This document shows positions 1 through 8,683 of a DNA stretch of 64,000 nt, one piece after another. The notes beneath the pieces are model-generated. The model made no database searches. It was not told the origin of the DNA and worked only from the letters and a program-made list of their open reading frames with translations. The translations under genes were made by a program, and so were the position numbers. This DNA comes from Uliginosibacterium aquaticum. GTDB lineage: Bacteria > Pseudomonadota > Gammaproteobacteria > Burkholderiales > Rhodocyclaceae. The stretch's first letter is position 1. Each line of letters opens with the position of its first letter. Where the stretch lies: NCBI RefSeq assembly GCF_012972705.2, contig NZ_JABCSC020000001.1, positions 806,001 to 870,000 on the forward strand, given 5' to 3'.

Positions 1-2
1 GT

Positions 3-869
3 CTGGGGGTTGTGGATGGCCCTTCCTCCCGGTTTGTGACACGCATCGAGTTTTCGTCGCTGAAGCTGATGTTTGGTGATACCCCGCTGTCGCTGCCGGC
101 AGGTGAGATGCAGTTTGGTGACGACGGTGCAATGAGCCGCATCCGGGTTCAGCTTGAAGGCGGCATCAGTCTTGATCTGAGCCCGCGCGAGGGTGGTCGC
201 CTGGGGGTGCTGGTTCAGACTGGCAACTTCAAACCGCAACTGTTGTCGGCGTTCCGCTTTGACAGTGTGGTAGCTCAGGGGGAGATGGCTGACGATTACG
301 TATTGCTGGACCGCATCGGCGCCAATGGCGACGGTGGTTCCTTGAGCGGCGTTCTGCGGCTGGTGTCAGCGGGCAAGTTCCTGCTCGAAGGCGAGCTCAA
401 GATGGAAAGCGTGCGGGCAAGGGATGTGATTGATCGTCTCTATCCACGCGCGGTGGTGGATGGGATTCTCAGCGGCAGCTTCAAGATCAGTTCCTCCGCT
501 GACACCCTGGCCGAGCTTGGCAAATCCGTGGTGGTAGAAGGTAATTATGTGCTGAAGTCTGGCTCCATCGATCGCTTTGGTCTGCTTGAGGGGATGCGCC
601 GTAGCGGTACCGGTGTGGTCGGCGGTGGTTTGCTGCGTTTCGAGCAGATATCAGGCAAGTTTGGTGGCCGCACCGGCGCGCCGGCGCAGGCCAATTTCCA
701 GGGGCTGTCCTCTGGCGCATTGCGTGGCTCGAGCAACTTCGTGATTGATCCGGATGGGCGTTTGAAGGGTTCGGTCAGTGGTACGCTTGCTCTGCCGGGA
801 GGGGAAGTCATCTCGCGCAATTTTGAGCTGAGCGGCAAAGCCAGTGCGCCCTCGCTGATCGCGCGCTGA
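3..869 (+). CDS. AsmA-like outer-envelope protein, C-terminal fragment
   Basis: The frame is open from the left edge of the window to the TGA at 867-869, so this is the last ~288 residues of a longer protein whose start lies outside. A GTG at 12 could serve as a start but has no visible ribosome binding site. The residues are a run of short Gly/Ser-rich beta-strand-like segments (for example ILSGSFKISSSADTLAELGK and LLRFEQISGKFGG, ending ALPGGEVISRNFELSGKAS). This pattern is typical of the C-terminal part of AsmA/DUF3971-type proteins, which span the periplasm and are linked to lipid transport to the outer membrane. Family placement rests on texture rather than a diagnostic motif. A strong terminator follows at 890. 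Confidence 0.6.
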   Translation: MGVVDGPSSRFVTRIEFSSLKLMFGDTPLSLPAGEMQFGDDGAMSRIRVQLEGGISLDLSPREGGRLGVLVQTGNFKPQLLSAFRFDSVVAQGEMADDYVLLDRIGANGDGGSLSGVLRLVSAGKFLLEGELKMESVRARDVIDRLYPRAVVDGILSGSFKISSSADTLAELGKSVVVEGNYVLKSGSIDRFGLLEGMRRSGTGVVGGGLLRFEQISGKFGGRTGAPAQANFQGLSSGALRGSSNFVIDPDGRLKGSVSGTLALPGGEVISRNFELSGKASAPSLIAR

Positions 870-889
870 CGGCCTTTCGCCCTATCATC

Positions 890-918
890 GAAACCGGCCT
901 GAGGGCCGGTTTCTTTTT
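890..918 (+). terminator. Rho-independent terminator after the AsmA-like gene
   Basis: A perfect 10-bp stem (890-899 with 904-913), loop TGAG, followed by a T-rich run. It separates the AsmA-like gene from the thioredoxin-like gene. Confidence 0.85.
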
Positions 919-934
919 GTGCGGATGGAGTGAA

Positions 935-1315
935 ATGGCGGTAAGTTCGAAAGAGGCGGAGTTCCTTGTGGCCTGCCTGTGTGCGGGCTGGTGCGGGACA
1001 TGTCGCGAGTACCAACCCGGGTTTCAGGCGCTGGCGCAGAAATTTCCGCTGGCGGGGTTTGTGTGGGTGGATGTCGAGGATGAGCCGGAGGTGGCGGATG
1101 ATATCGACGTCGAGAATTTCCCGACTCTGGTGATTCAGCGCGATGAACGAGTGCTTTTCTGTGGGCCGATGTTGCCGCAGTTGCATTTGCTGGAGCGTCT
1201 GATCGAGACGTTCATGGCGCAGAGCGCGGAGGAAGCGTTGCACTATGCGCTGGGGAATGCCGAGCGAGCTGCCTGGCAGACGGTGGCGAACGTGCGCTCG
1301 CGCTTGCCGGGCTAA
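935..1315 (+). CDS. Small thioredoxin-family protein (CGTC active site)
   Basis: A 126-residue single-domain thioredoxin-fold protein with no signal peptide, so probably cytoplasmic. The redox motif W-C-G-T-C lies at residues 19-23 (Cys20, Cys23). It is followed by the expected strand/helix order and a DVENFPTLVI segment containing the cis-proline. Known relatives act as thiol-disulfide reductases; the partner is not evident here. The frame also opens upstream at a TTG (917), but that lies in the terminator T-tract. The ATG at 935 has a GGAG at 927-930 and is preferred. An extra Cys-x-Cys (Cys14, Cys16) precedes the active site. Confidence 0.8.
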   Translation: MAVSSKEAEFLVACLCAGWCGTCREYQPGFQALAQKFPLAGFVWVDVEDEPEVADDIDVENFPTLVIQRDERVLFCGPMLPQLHLLERLIETFMAQSAEEALHYALGNAERAAWQTVANVRSRLPG

Positions 1316-1336
1316 TCTGGTTGCACCAGAAGCGCC

Positions 1337-1364
1337 AAAGGGCCGCAAGCGGCCCTTTGTTTTT
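1337..1364 (+). terminator. Terminator between convergent trx-like and aminotransferase genes
   Basis: A G+C-rich 10-bp stem (1337-1346 with 1349-1358; the innermost pair is probably open) followed by GTTTTTG. It lies between two convergent genes and its stem ends in AAA/TTT, so it may act on both strands. Confidence 0.75.
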
Positions 1365-1378
1365 GTTTAAGCGTGTGC

Positions 1379-2584
1379 TTACTTCAGCACTGCAGCGATG
1401 GCGTCGGCGACGGCGTCGATGTTCTTGCTGTTGAGTGCGGCGATGCAGATGCGGCCGGTGGAGACCGCATAGATGCCGAACTCGGTCTTCATGCGCTCCA
1501 CCTGCTCGGCCGTCAGGCCGGTGTAGGAGAACATGCCGCGCTGCTTGAGCACGAAGCTGAAGTCCTGTGCCACCTTGCGCGCAGCCAGCTTTTCAACCAG
1601 GGCACTACGCATTTCGCGGATCCGCACACGCATGCCGGCCAGCTCGTCTTCCCATTGTTTGCGCAGCTCAGGCGAGGCTAGTACGGCCGCGACGATGGCG
1701 CCACCGTGGGTCGGCGGGTTGGAGTAGTTGGTGCGCACCACGCGCTTGACCTGGCTCATCACGCGGCCGGCTTCTTCCTTGGAGTCACACACCACGGTCA
1801 GCGCGCCAACGCGCTCGCCGTAGAGCGAGAAGGATTTCGAGAAGGAGCTGGAAATGAAGAACTGCAGACCCGAGCCGGCGAAGGCGCGTACCGCCACTGC
1901 GTCAGCATCGATGCCATCGGCAAAACCCTGGTAGGCCATGTCGAGGAAGGGCACCAGACCGCGCGCCTGGCACACGGCCACAACTTCAGCCCACTGGGCA
2001 TCCGTCATGTCGGCGCCGGTCGGGTTGTGGCAGCAGGCGTGCAGCACGATCACCGAGCCGGCAGGCAGCGATTCCAGGCAGGCCTTCATGCCGGCGAAGT
2101 TCACGCCACGGGTGGCGGCATCGTAATAGGGGTAGTTTTCGACCAGGAAACCGGCTGATTCGAACAGCGCGCGATGGTTTTCCCAGCTCGGATCGGAGAT
2201 ATAGACCTTGGCGGCCGGATTCAGGCGCTTCAGGTAGTCGGCGCCAACCTTGAGGGCGCCGGTGCCGCCGAGGGCTTCGATAGTGATCGTCTTGCCTTCG
2301 GTCAGGAGCGGGGATTCCTTGCCGAAGAGCAGTTCGGCAACGGCCTTGTTATAGGCAGCCAGGCCTTCGATCGGCTGGTAACCACGGGCCGGGGCCGCTT
2401 CGAGACGGGCTTTTTCAGCCGCTTTCACAGCGCCCAGCAGCGGGATCTTGCCTTCGTCGGTGAAGTACACGCCCACCCCGAGGTTGACCTTGGTGGCACG
2501 GGTGTCGGCGTTGAAGGCTTCGTTCAGGCCCAGAATCGGGTCACGGGGTGCCATTTCAACGGCGGCAAAGATCGAGGAACTCAT
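1379..2584 (-). CDS. tyrB: Aromatic/aspartate aminotransferase (class I, PLP)
   Basis: A 401-residue class I aminotransferase transferring amino groups between aspartate, aromatic amino acids or glutamate and 2-oxo acids via pyridoxal phosphate in the cytoplasm. Visible family marks are the N-terminal NLGVGVYFTDEGK loop, HACCHNPTGAD, DMAYQGFADG, and the PLP-lysine segment SSSFSKSFSLYGERVGAL. The C-terminal GRICIAALN places the substrate-binding Arg. The frame extends further upstream, but the ATG at 2584 has a GGAG six bases before it and gives the standard family length. It is divergent from uvrB. Distinguishing tyrB from aspC is not possible by eye; the symbol is the best guess. Confidence 0.88.
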   Translation of the reverse strand: MSSSIFAAVEMAPRDPILGLNEAFNADTRATKVNLGVGVYFTDEGKIPLLGAVKAAEKARLEAAPARGYQPIEGLAAYNKAVAELLFGKESPLLTEGKTITIEALGGTGALKVGADYLKRLNPAAKVYISDPSWENHRALFESAGFLVENYPYYDAATRGVNFAGMKACLESLPAGSVIVLHACCHNPTGADMTDAQWAEVVAVCQARGLVPFLDMAYQGFADGIDADAVAVRAFAGSGLQFFISSSFSKSFSLYGERVGALTVVCDSKEEAGRVMSQVKRVVRTNYSNPPTHGGAIVAAVLASPELRKQWEDELAGMRVRIREMRSALVEKLAARKVAQDFSFVLKQRGMFSYTGLTAEQVERMKTEFGIYAVSTGRICIAALNSKNIDAVADAIAAVLK

Positions 2585-2708
2585 GGATTCTCCAGCGTCA
2601 AAAGAAAGTGGCCGGCAGGTTCGCGCCGGCGGGCGAATTGCGGAATAATCAACGGCTTGCCTGCGCGCCGGGTTGACCGGCAAGAGGCTGAAAACGCAGG
2701 ATTTTATC

Positions 2709-4763
2709 ATGGCTGAGCAGCCGGCTTCCCCAACAATTGTGAGCTTTGAAGGCAGCCCGTTCCGGCTGCACCAGCCTTTTCCGCCTGCGGGTGACCAGCC
2801 GGCAGCCATTGCTGCGCTGACCGAAGGTATTGGCGACGGACTGATGTTCCAGACCCTGCTGGGGGTGACCGGCTCGGGCAAGACCTACACCATGGCCAAC
2901 GTGATCGCGCGCTGTGGCCGCCCGGCGCTGGTGCTCGCGCCGAACAAAACCCTGGCCGCCCAGCTCTACGCCGAGTTCCGCGAGTTCTTTCCCGAGAACG
3001 CGGTCGAGTATTTCGTCTCCTACTACGACTACTACCAGCCCGAGGCTTACGTGCCTTCGCGTGATCTGTTCATCGAGAAAGACAGTTCGATCAACGAGCA
3101 CATAGAGCAGATGCGCCTGTCGGCTACAAAAAGCCTGCTGGAGCGGCGCGATGTGGTGATCGTGGCGACCGTGTCATGCATCTACGGTATCGGTGACCCG
3201 GTCGATTACCACAGCATGATCCTGCATCTGCGCGAGGGGGAGAAAATGCCCCAGCGCGATGTGCTGCAGCGCCTGGTGGCGATGCAGTACGACCGCAATG
3301 ATGTGGATTTTCAGCGCGGCTGCTTCCGCGTACGTGGGGACGTGATCGATGTCTTTCCGGCTGAAAGCGCTGAGCTTGCCGTGCGGATCGAGCTTTTTGA
3401 CGATGAGATCGAACATCTCACGCTCTTCGATCCGCTCACCGGACACATGAAGCAGAAACTCACCCGATTCACGGTGTTTCCGTCCAGTCACTACGTCACG
3501 CCGCGCAGTACGGTGGTCAAGGCCATCGAGAACATCAAGGAAGAGCTGCGCCAGCGCATCGAGTTCTACCATCGCGGCGGCAAGCTCGTGGAGGCGCAGC
3601 GCATCGAGCAGCGTACCCGTTTCGATCTCGAAATGCTCACTGAGCTGGGTTTCTGCAAGGGGATTGAAAACTACTCACGGCATATGTCCGGGCGCATGCC
3701 GGGCGATCCGCCGCCAACCCTGATCGATTATCTGCCGAGCGATGGGCTGATGTTCGTCGATGAGTCCCACGTGGCCATTCCGCAGGTGGGCGCGATGTTC
3801 AAGGGCGATCAGGCGCGCAAGCTGAATCTGGTCGAATACGGTTTTCGCCTGCCCTCGGCGGCGGACAACCGTCCGCTCAAGTTCGACGAGTTCGAACAGC
3901 TGATGCCGCAAACGGTTTTCGTCTCGGCGACGCCGGCGAAATACGAGGAGGAGCATCAGGGGCAGGTGGTTGAGCAGGTCGTACGCCCGACCGGCCTGGT
4001 GGACCCGATTGTTGAAGTGCGCCCGGCTATCAGCCAGGTGGATGATGTGCTGATGGAAATCCGCAAGCGTGTGGCGGTGGACGAGCGGGTGCTGATCACG
4101 GTGCTCACCAAGCGCATGGCCGAGGATCTCACCGACTACCTGGCCGAGAATGGCGTGCGCGTGCGCTACCTGCATAGCGATATCGATACCGTGGAACGGG
4201 TCGAAATCCTGCGCGATCTGCGTCTGGGCGAGTTTGATGTGCTCATCGGCATCAACCTTCTGCGCGAAGGCATCGATATCCCCGAGGTGTCGCTGGTCGC
4301 GATTCTGGATGCGGACAAGGAGGGTTTCCTGCGTTCCGTGCGCTCGCTGATCCAGACCATTGGTCGCGCTGCCCGCCATCTGCACGGCACCGCCATTCTC
4401 TATGCGGACCGCATGACGGACTCGATGCGCGCAGCGATTGGCGAAACCGAGCGTCGGCGTACCAAGCAGATTGCCCACAACGAAGCGCATGGCATTACGC
4501 CAAAATCGGTTAACAAGCGCATCAAGGACATCATCGACGGCGTGTATCAGGATGATGAAACTAATCCGCGTACCGGCCGCATGGCGGCAGAACCACGCAA
4601 GGATTACGCTTTGCTTGACGAGAAGGGGCTCGCCAAAGCCATCAAGCAGCTCGAGAAGGAGATGCAGGAGCATGCGAAGAATCTTGATTTCGAGAAAGCC
4701 GCCGCCGCCCGTGACGAACTTTTCAGGCTGCGCCAGCGTGCTTTTGGGGCGGATCACCATTGA
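2709..4763 (+). CDS. uvrB: Excinuclease ABC subunit B
   Basis: A 684-residue UvrB, the damage-verifying helicase-like subunit of nucleotide excision repair that receives DNA from UvrA and recruits UvrC. Walker A GVTGSGKT has its lysine at residue 58. The beta-hairpin segment [12 protein letters not shown] follows, then DESH (motif II), the VSATPAKYE region, QTIGRAARH (motif VI), and a C-terminal UVR domain ([17 protein letters not shown]) for UvrC contact. The start at ATG 2709 is preceded by AGGA at 2698-2701; an earlier TTG at 2673 is less likely. The 124-bp gap to the divergent aminotransferase has no LexA box of the CTGT-N8-ACAG type that I can see. Confidence 0.97.
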   Translation: MAEQPASPTIVSFEGSPFRLHQPFPPAGDQPAAIAALTEGIGDGLMFQTLLGVTGSGKTYTMANVIARCGRPALVLAPNKTLAAQLYAEFREFFPENAVEYFVSYYDYYQPEAYVPSRDLFIEKDSSINEHIEQMRLSATKSLLERRDVVIVATVSCIYGIGDPVDYHSMILHLREGEKMPQRDVLQRLVAMQYDRNDVDFQRGCFRVRGDVIDVFPAESAELAVRIELFDDEIEHLTLFDPLTGHMKQKLTRFTVFPSSHYVTPRSTVVKAIENIKEELRQRIEFYHRGGKLVEAQRIEQRTRFDLEMLTELGFCKGIENYSRHMSGRMPGDPPPTLIDYLPSDGLMFVDESHVAIPQVGAMFKGDQARKLNLVEYGFRLPSAADNRPLKFDEFEQLMPQTVFVSATPAKYEEEHQGQVVEQVVRPTGLVDPIVEVRPAISQVDDVLMEIRKRVAVDERVLITVLTKRMAEDLTDYLAENGVRVRYLHSDIDTVERVEILRDLRLGEFDVLIGINLLREGIDIPEVSLVAILDADKEGFLRSVRSLIQTIGRAARHLHGTAILYADRMTDSMRAAIGETERRRTKQIAHNEAHGITPKSVNKRIKDIIDGVYQDDETNPRTGRMAAEPRKDYALLDEKGLAKAIKQLEKEMQEHAKNLDFEKAAAARDELFRLRQRAFGADHH

Positions 4764-4817
4764 TGCTGGCTGTGGGCAATAGCGATCTTTTTCAGACCCC
4801 AGACTCCCTAACCCCGA

Positions 4818-5279
4818 ATGAAACGCATCCTTTTCGTGTGCACCGGCAATATCTGTCGCTCCCCGACAGCGGATGGCATTGCTCGCCATCTTGCAGCTGA
4901 GCAGGGGCTGGCCAAGCGCTTCGAGTTTGACTCCGCCGGCACGCATGCCTATCACACAGGCGAGGCGCCGGACCCTCGCGCCCAGAAGGCCGCGCGCAAA
5001 CGCGGCTATGAGCTTGCCGATTTGCGTGCCAGGCCGGTGGTGGCTGAGGACTTCGAGCATTTCGATCTGATCCTGGCCATGGACAAGGGGCATTACGTGT
5101 GGCTCAAACGGGAGTGTCCGCGGCATCTACAAGAGCGTATTCAGATGTTTCTGGATTACTCGGCCAGCCATCCTGGCCATGACGTTCCCGATCCCTACTA
5201 TGGCGGTCCGGATGGATTCGAACAGGTGCTGGATTTGTGCGAGGAAGCTATTCGCGAGTTGCTGTCGCGTAACGCCTGA
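4818..5279 (+). CDS. Low-molecular-weight protein tyrosine phosphatase
   Basis: A 153-residue cytoplasmic phosphatase. The P-loop C-x5-R-S is complete (Cys8 to Arg14 in VCTGNICRSP) and the general-acid loop DPYYGG supplies Asp125. Bacterial members of this family often control tyrosine kinases of exopolysaccharide export, but no such kinase is adjacent here, so the target is unknown. The gene begins 54 bases after uvrB in the same direction and may be read through from it. Confidence 0.92.
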   Translation: MKRILFVCTGNICRSPTADGIARHLAAEQGLAKRFEFDSAGTHAYHTGEAPDPRAQKAARKRGYELADLRARPVVAEDFEHFDLILAMDKGHYVWLKRECPRHLQERIQMFLDYSASHPGHDVPDPYYGGPDGFEQVLDLCEEAIRELLSRNA

Positions 5280-5368
5280 GTTCTGAAGCAGGCGTGCTGC
5301 GGCGCATGATTCAGCTTCTTGCCGAGGCGCCGTTAGTGCACTGAACGCCCTCATGCGGAGAGCCTGTC

Positions 5369-6661
5369 GTGGCTTTGCCTACGCCTGATCTTGAAACCGT
5401 CCAGCTTTTCGGAATAGCGCTGCTGATCGGAGCCTTGCTCGGAGTTGAGCGCGAAAAGAAAAAGGCGGATACCCAGAAGCCTTCCTTTGCGGGCATCCGT
5501 ACTTTCATGCTGTTGTCTGAAACCGGGGCGCTGGCGGCCTGGCTGTCTGTGCAGAACGCCATGCCGGCAATCTTCGTGACTACGCTGATCGGTCTGTTGA
5601 TCCTGATCGCCGCCGCTTACCTGCTCGAAAAACGCGCCGATGCGGCCTCGATCGGCATCACGACCGAATTGGCCGGTCTCAGTGTGTTCTTGTTGGGGGC
5701 TGCGGTCATGTTTGGCCAGGTGGCGATTGCGGTCGGTCTGGCAGTCACCAATACCGCCTTGCTGGCCTTGAAGGATCCCTTGCATGGTGCGATCCAGAAG
5801 CTTGGCAAGGACGACATCTTTGCCGGCCTCAAGTTGCTGATTGCCAGCTTCATCGTGCTGCCACTGCTGCCACAACAAGCGGTGGATCCATGGGCTGCAC
5901 TGAATCCCTACAAACTCTGGCTGCTGGTGGTGCTGATCTCGGCACTCTCGCTGGTGGGCTACCTGGCCATGCGCTGGCTGGGGAGTGCACGTGGCGTGGC
6001 GGTGACGGGGCTTACCGGCGGCTTGGTGTCCTCGACCGCGGTCACCTTGTCGCTGGCGCGTGAGAGCCGTAGCGCGGCCGATCCGGCCCGGCAACTGGAT
6101 GATGCCTATGCGGCGGGGGTGCTGATTGCCTGGAGCGTGATGTTTGTACGGGTACTGGCCATGGTGACGCTCTTCAATGCCGCCCTGTTGAGACCGCTGT
6201 TGGCGCCTTTCGCGGCCATGCTACTGGTGAATGCCGCTCTGGCTGGCTGGTATTACCACCAGAGTCTGCGTGATATGGCGCATCAGATCGAGCGTGTGGG
6301 GGTGGTACCGCTGAAAAATCCGTTCAGTTTGTGGGCGGCGACCAAGTTCGGTCTGTTGTTTGCCGTTGTGCTGCTGTTGGTGGAGCTTGCCCGGCGCAGC
6401 TTCTCGGCCAGTGGCCTGATCTACGTTGCAGTGCTCGCAGGCATGACAGATGTCGATGCGATTACCTTGTCGATGGTTGATTTCGCTCGCGCCCCCGAAC
6501 AGCTGCAGTTGGCCGCTTATGCCGTGGTGGCTGCTGTGTGGGCGAATACCTTGGTCAAGGCTGCGCTTACTCTGGTGCTGGGAAGTCGTGGGACGGCCAG
6601 GCGCGTGTGCTTCGCTACGGTCGTCATGCTGGTGCTTGGCGGGGCTGTGCTGCTCGTCTAA
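5369..6661 (+). CDS. MgtC/SapB-DUF4010 family integral membrane protein
   Basis: A 430-residue protein with roughly a dozen hydrophobic segments. The N-terminal ~130 residues match the MgtC/SapB pattern (LLIGALLGVERE, then FAGIRTFMLLSETGALAAWL). The C-terminal ~230 residues match the DUF4010 extension, with TGLTGGLVSSTAVTLSLA and a final AGMTDVDAITLSM. Biochemical function of the fused family is not established; MgtC itself modulates ATP synthase and Mg homeostasis in other bacteria. The GTG start at 5369 has GGAG at 5357-5360, and no in-frame ATG fits better. Its stop overlaps the stop of the convergent ArsR gene by 4 nt. Confidence 0.85.
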   Translation: MALPTPDLETVQLFGIALLIGALLGVEREKKKADTQKPSFAGIRTFMLLSETGALAAWLSVQNAMPAIFVTTLIGLLILIAAAYLLEKRADAASIGITTELAGLSVFLLGAAVMFGQVAIAVGLAVTNTALLALKDPLHGAIQKLGKDDIFAGLKLLIASFIVLPLLPQQAVDPWAALNPYKLWLLVVLISALSLVGYLAMRWLGSARGVAVTGLTGGLVSSTAVTLSLARESRSAADPARQLDDAYAAGVLIAWSVMFVRVLAMVTLFNAALLRPLLAPFAAMLLVNAALAGWYYHQSLRDMAHQIERVGVVPLKNPFSLWAATKFGLLFAVVLLLVELARRSFSASGLIYVAVLAGMTDVDAITLSMVDFARAPEQLQLAAYAVVAAVWANTLVKAALTLVLGSRGTARRVCFATVVMLVLGGAVLLV

Positions 6662-7011
6662 CGAGCCACTTTGCCCAGCTGGCGCTTGACCGCACTGGTG
6701 TTGGAGAACTGGCGCTCCACAATGCGCGCCACGTTGCCGCACACGATGTCACACAGCTCGAAGGTCGCTGAGTCGGCGATGGCGTAGAACACCGCAGTTC
6801 CTTGAGCGCTGCGCGTCACAAGCCCGGCCTCGAAGAGGAGGGCGAGATGCTTGGAGACATTGGCCTGACCACAACCAGTTAGGGCGGTAATCTGGCTTAC
6901 GTTCTTGCCTCCGTCGCGCAGCGCATTAAGGATGCGCAGACGGGTCGGTTCGGAGAGTGCGCGGAAGTACGTGGCGACGTGATTGAGTGCGGAGTCGTCG
7001 AGCGCCTGCAT
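6658..7011 (-). CDS. ArsR-family transcriptional regulator
   Basis: A 117-residue winged-helix repressor of the ArsR/SmtB type. FRALSEPTRLRILNAL opens the fold, and the recognition helix lies in TALTGCGQANVSKHLALL. Cysteines at 47, 87 and 91 could bind a metal or react with sulfur or redox signals, but the classical ArsR CVC metal site is absent. It is divergent from a DUF2892 membrane protein (7264). That arrangement recalls sulfide/persulfide-responsive ArsR regulators such as BigR/SqrR/YgaV, which control DUF2892 or rhodanese genes. This link is inference. Confidence 0.85.
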   Translation of the reverse strand: MQALDDSALNHVATYFRALSEPTRLRILNALRDGGKNVSQITALTGCGQANVSKHLALLFEAGLVTRSAQGTAVFYAIADSATFELCDIVCGNVARIVERQFSNTSAVKRQLGKVAR

Positions 7012-7061
7012 GGTGTGGCCTGCCTCGTGAAAAGCTGATGTGATTGATTGTATTACTGTCT

Positions 7062-7131
7062 AAGTATGAAGGCATTCGTGGTGATTCCCCGGTAGCCTGC
7101 TCCAGGGGCTTCTATCCTTCAAGTATGCAGG
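7062..7131. repeat. Pair of 11-bp direct repeats in the ArsR/DUF2892 intergenic region
   Basis: AAGTATGAAGG at 7062-7072 recurs as AAGTATGCAGG at 7121-7131, one mismatch, in the divergent promoter region. They could be half-sites for the ArsR regulator, but chance cannot be excluded. Confidence 0.25.
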
Positions 7132-7208
7132 TGATGAGACCGTGGCTTTGCAGCCTGCCGCGAGGCAGGGGCAGGGCGTATGCAGTCAGGGATTCCGCTT
7201 AGAGCGTT

Positions 7209-7237
7209 GCGGCTGATTGTTATGGTTCGTCAGCCGC
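7209..7237 (+). promoter_or_regulatory. 5' leader inverted repeat before the DUF2892 gene
   Basis: GCGGCTGA (7209-7216) is perfectly repeated in inverse as TCAGCCGC (7230-7237) around a 13-nt loop. It ends 13 bases before the AAGGAG ribosome binding site at 7250. It is either a leader hairpin or an operator for the divergent ArsR regulator. Confidence 0.4.
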
Positions 7238-7263
7238 TGCGTATAACCAGAAGGAGAGACAGC

Positions 7264-7515
7264 ATGAACCCGAACGTAGGCAGTACAGATCGCGCCATCC
7301 GTGTGATCTTTGGCTTGGCCCTCATTATTCTGGCCGCAACAGGCCACATCGGTGCTTGGGGGTGGATAGGTATCGTGCCCCTGGCAACCGGAGTGCTTCG
7401 TTACTGTCCGGTGTACCCGCTATTCGGCTTCCGCAGTTGTCCGGATGAGCGCGTCGAGCCGCCGCATTTTCACGACAACCTGCCGGAGAGTTTCCGGAAC
7501 GAAACGAAAGAGTAG
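7264..7515 (+). CDS. DUF2892 (YgaP-like) inner membrane protein
   Basis: An 83-residue protein opening with [13 protein letters not shown], then two hydrophobic segments ([14 protein letters not shown] and [17 protein letters not shown]), then CPVYPLFGF and a polar tail. This is the DUF2892 pattern found alone or fused to rhodanese domains as in YgaP. Family members are small inner-membrane proteins linked to sulfur or redox handling; the mechanism is unknown. The start at ATG 7264 has a strong AAGGAG nine bases upstream. Divergent ArsR neighbour. Confidence 0.85.
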   Translation: MNPNVGSTDRAIRVIFGLALIILAATGHIGAWGWIGIVPLATGVLRYCPVYPLFGFRSCPDERVEPPHFHDNLPESFRNETKE

Positions 7516-7533
7516 AAAAATTCGATTTCGGTG

Positions 7534-7563
7534 TTTACTCTGCGGGCTTGCTCCGCATATAAT
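7534..7563 (+). promoter_or_regulatory. Sigma-70 promoter of the tRNA operon
   Basis: TTTACT at 7534-7539 and a perfect TATAAT at 7558-7563, spacer 18 nt, lie 10 bases before the first tRNA base. Position and match both fit a stable-RNA promoter. Confidence 0.75.
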
Positions 7564-7573
7564 TTCGATCCCT

Positions 7574-7650
<77 letters not shown>

Positions 7651-7706
7651 AGGTTCCTGAAGTGATCACTTGGACGGTATTGCCCGGGGTCCTGCTCGAC
7701 ATGGAA

Positions 7707-7783
7707 CTGCCCGTAGCTCAACTGGATAGAGCAACGGCCTTCTAAGCCGTAGGTTAGGGGTTCGATTCCCTTCGGGCAGGCCA
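7707..7783 (+). tRNA. tRNA-Arg (anticodon TCT)
   Basis: A 77-nt cloverleaf: acceptor CTGCCCG with CGGGCAG, anticodon stem ACGGC/GCCGT with loop CTTCTAA (anticodon TCT), T-loop TTCGATT, and encoded CCA. It lies 56 bases after tRNA-Pro. Confidence 0.97.
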
Positions 7784-7813
7784 GCAGTAGATGTAAAATC
7801 AGAAGTGCCAGTG

Positions 7814-7889
7814 GCGGCATTAGCTCAGTTGGTAGAGCACTGGATTGTGATTCCAGTGGTCACCGGTTCGAACCCGGTATGTCGCCCCA
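7814..7889 (+). tRNA. tRNA-His (anticodon GTG)
   Basis: Acceptor GCGGCAT pairs with ATGTCGC (one G-T pair). The anticodon stem CTGGA/TCCAG carries loop TTGTGAT (anticodon GTG), and CCA is encoded. The base at 7813 is G and the discriminator is C, giving the G-1:C73 pair required by histidyl-tRNA synthetase; the mature RNA therefore starts at 7813. Confidence 0.97.
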
Positions 7890-7898
7890 AGAATACGA

Positions 7899-7932
7899 AC
7901 GGCCCTGTGAGTGATCACAGGGCCGTTTTTCT
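7899..7932 (+). terminator. Terminator of the tRNA operon
   Basis: A perfect 12-bp stem (7899-7910 with 7915-7926), loop GTGA, followed by TTTTCTTTC, placed 10 bases after tRNA-His. Confidence 0.9.
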
Positions 7933-8048
7933 TTCTGAGTATCGGCTTCTGGTTTCATGTCAGCACGCATATCGTCATTCTTCGCGCGGCGACTTCCGCT
8001 TTCACGCGGACCGCTTGGATCAGAAAAGGGCCGTACGCCATTTCAGCA

Positions 8049-8495
8049 ATGAAGTTCTTACTCATCTCGGTTTTGGCCTTGCCGGCCATGGCCATTGCGT
8101 CAGGTTTTCCGGCGCTAAATCCCGACGTTCGCCAGAACACCCTTCAGCAGACGATTTGCCGGAAGGGCTACTCTGCGACGGTACGGCCATCCACATCCTT
8201 TACCAACCCGATCAAATACCGATTCATGGGCGAGGCCGGCATCCCGCTGCAGGCAGCATCCGACTGGGCGCTGGATCATCGGATTGCAATCGCGCTGGGC
8301 GGGCATCCACGGCAGTTATCCAACTTTCAACTGCTGAGTTCGAAGGCTAATGGGCGGAAGTCGCGTATCGAAGTGACGCTACTGTGTCTTGTCTGTACGA
8401 GAGATATGCCATTGGCGCAGGCCCAAAGGGAGCTTGTTGATGACTGGCAAGGGGCTTATCGGCGATACGCCCGGCATAAGTGCAGTAGACGCTAA
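8049..8495 (+). CDS. Secreted HNH-like nuclease family protein
   Basis: A 148-residue protein with an N-terminal signal peptide (MKFLLISVLALPAMAIASG) pointing to the periplasm or outside. The core has an HNH-like pattern: DHR at 76-78, GGHPRQLSNFQ at 84-94, then a basic NGRKSRIE. In HNH nucleases His77 would be the metal/general-base residue and Asn92 the central residue. Three or four cysteines (37, 113, 116, 145) may form disulfides. Small signal-bearing proteins with the DHRxxxxLGG pattern are widespread in proteobacteria, but activity is unproven. The start ATG at 8049 is chosen for the signal peptide; the upstream part of the frame overlaps the tRNA terminator. Confidence 0.65.
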   Translation: MKFLLISVLALPAMAIASGFPALNPDVRQNTLQQTICRKGYSATVRPSTSFTNPIKYRFMGEAGIPLQAASDWALDHRIAIALGGHPRQLSNFQLLSSKANGRKSRIEVTLLCLVCTRDMPLAQAQRELVDDWQGAYRRYARHKCSRR

Positions 8496-8683
8496 GCCCT
8501 TGGGCTTTTCAGCTTGGCAGCTTGCGTGGCATCACTGTTGTGCTGGAGTGCTGAGCTTCAAGCTTCGGGAGGACGGGGGCTGCGCTTGCATCCATCTGGG
8601 CCGCACTGTTGTTCGCCCGCACGGCCACTTCAGTTTTGTGAGGCCGAGTCGATATGCCCCGAAGAGGGTTGTCGGAGCTGATG

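Noticed and set aside
2585-2708. LexA box before uvrB
   Set aside because: No CTGT-N8-ACAG-like sequence in the divergent region; SOS control here is therefore not supported.
7805-8350. An open frame running through tRNA-His
   Set aside because: It overlaps a certain tRNA and terminator and is out of frame with the signal-peptide protein.
7814-8500. tRNA-His 3' end as a possible integration site for a mobile element
   Set aside because: No integrase gene and no second copy of the tRNA 3' end were seen in the window.
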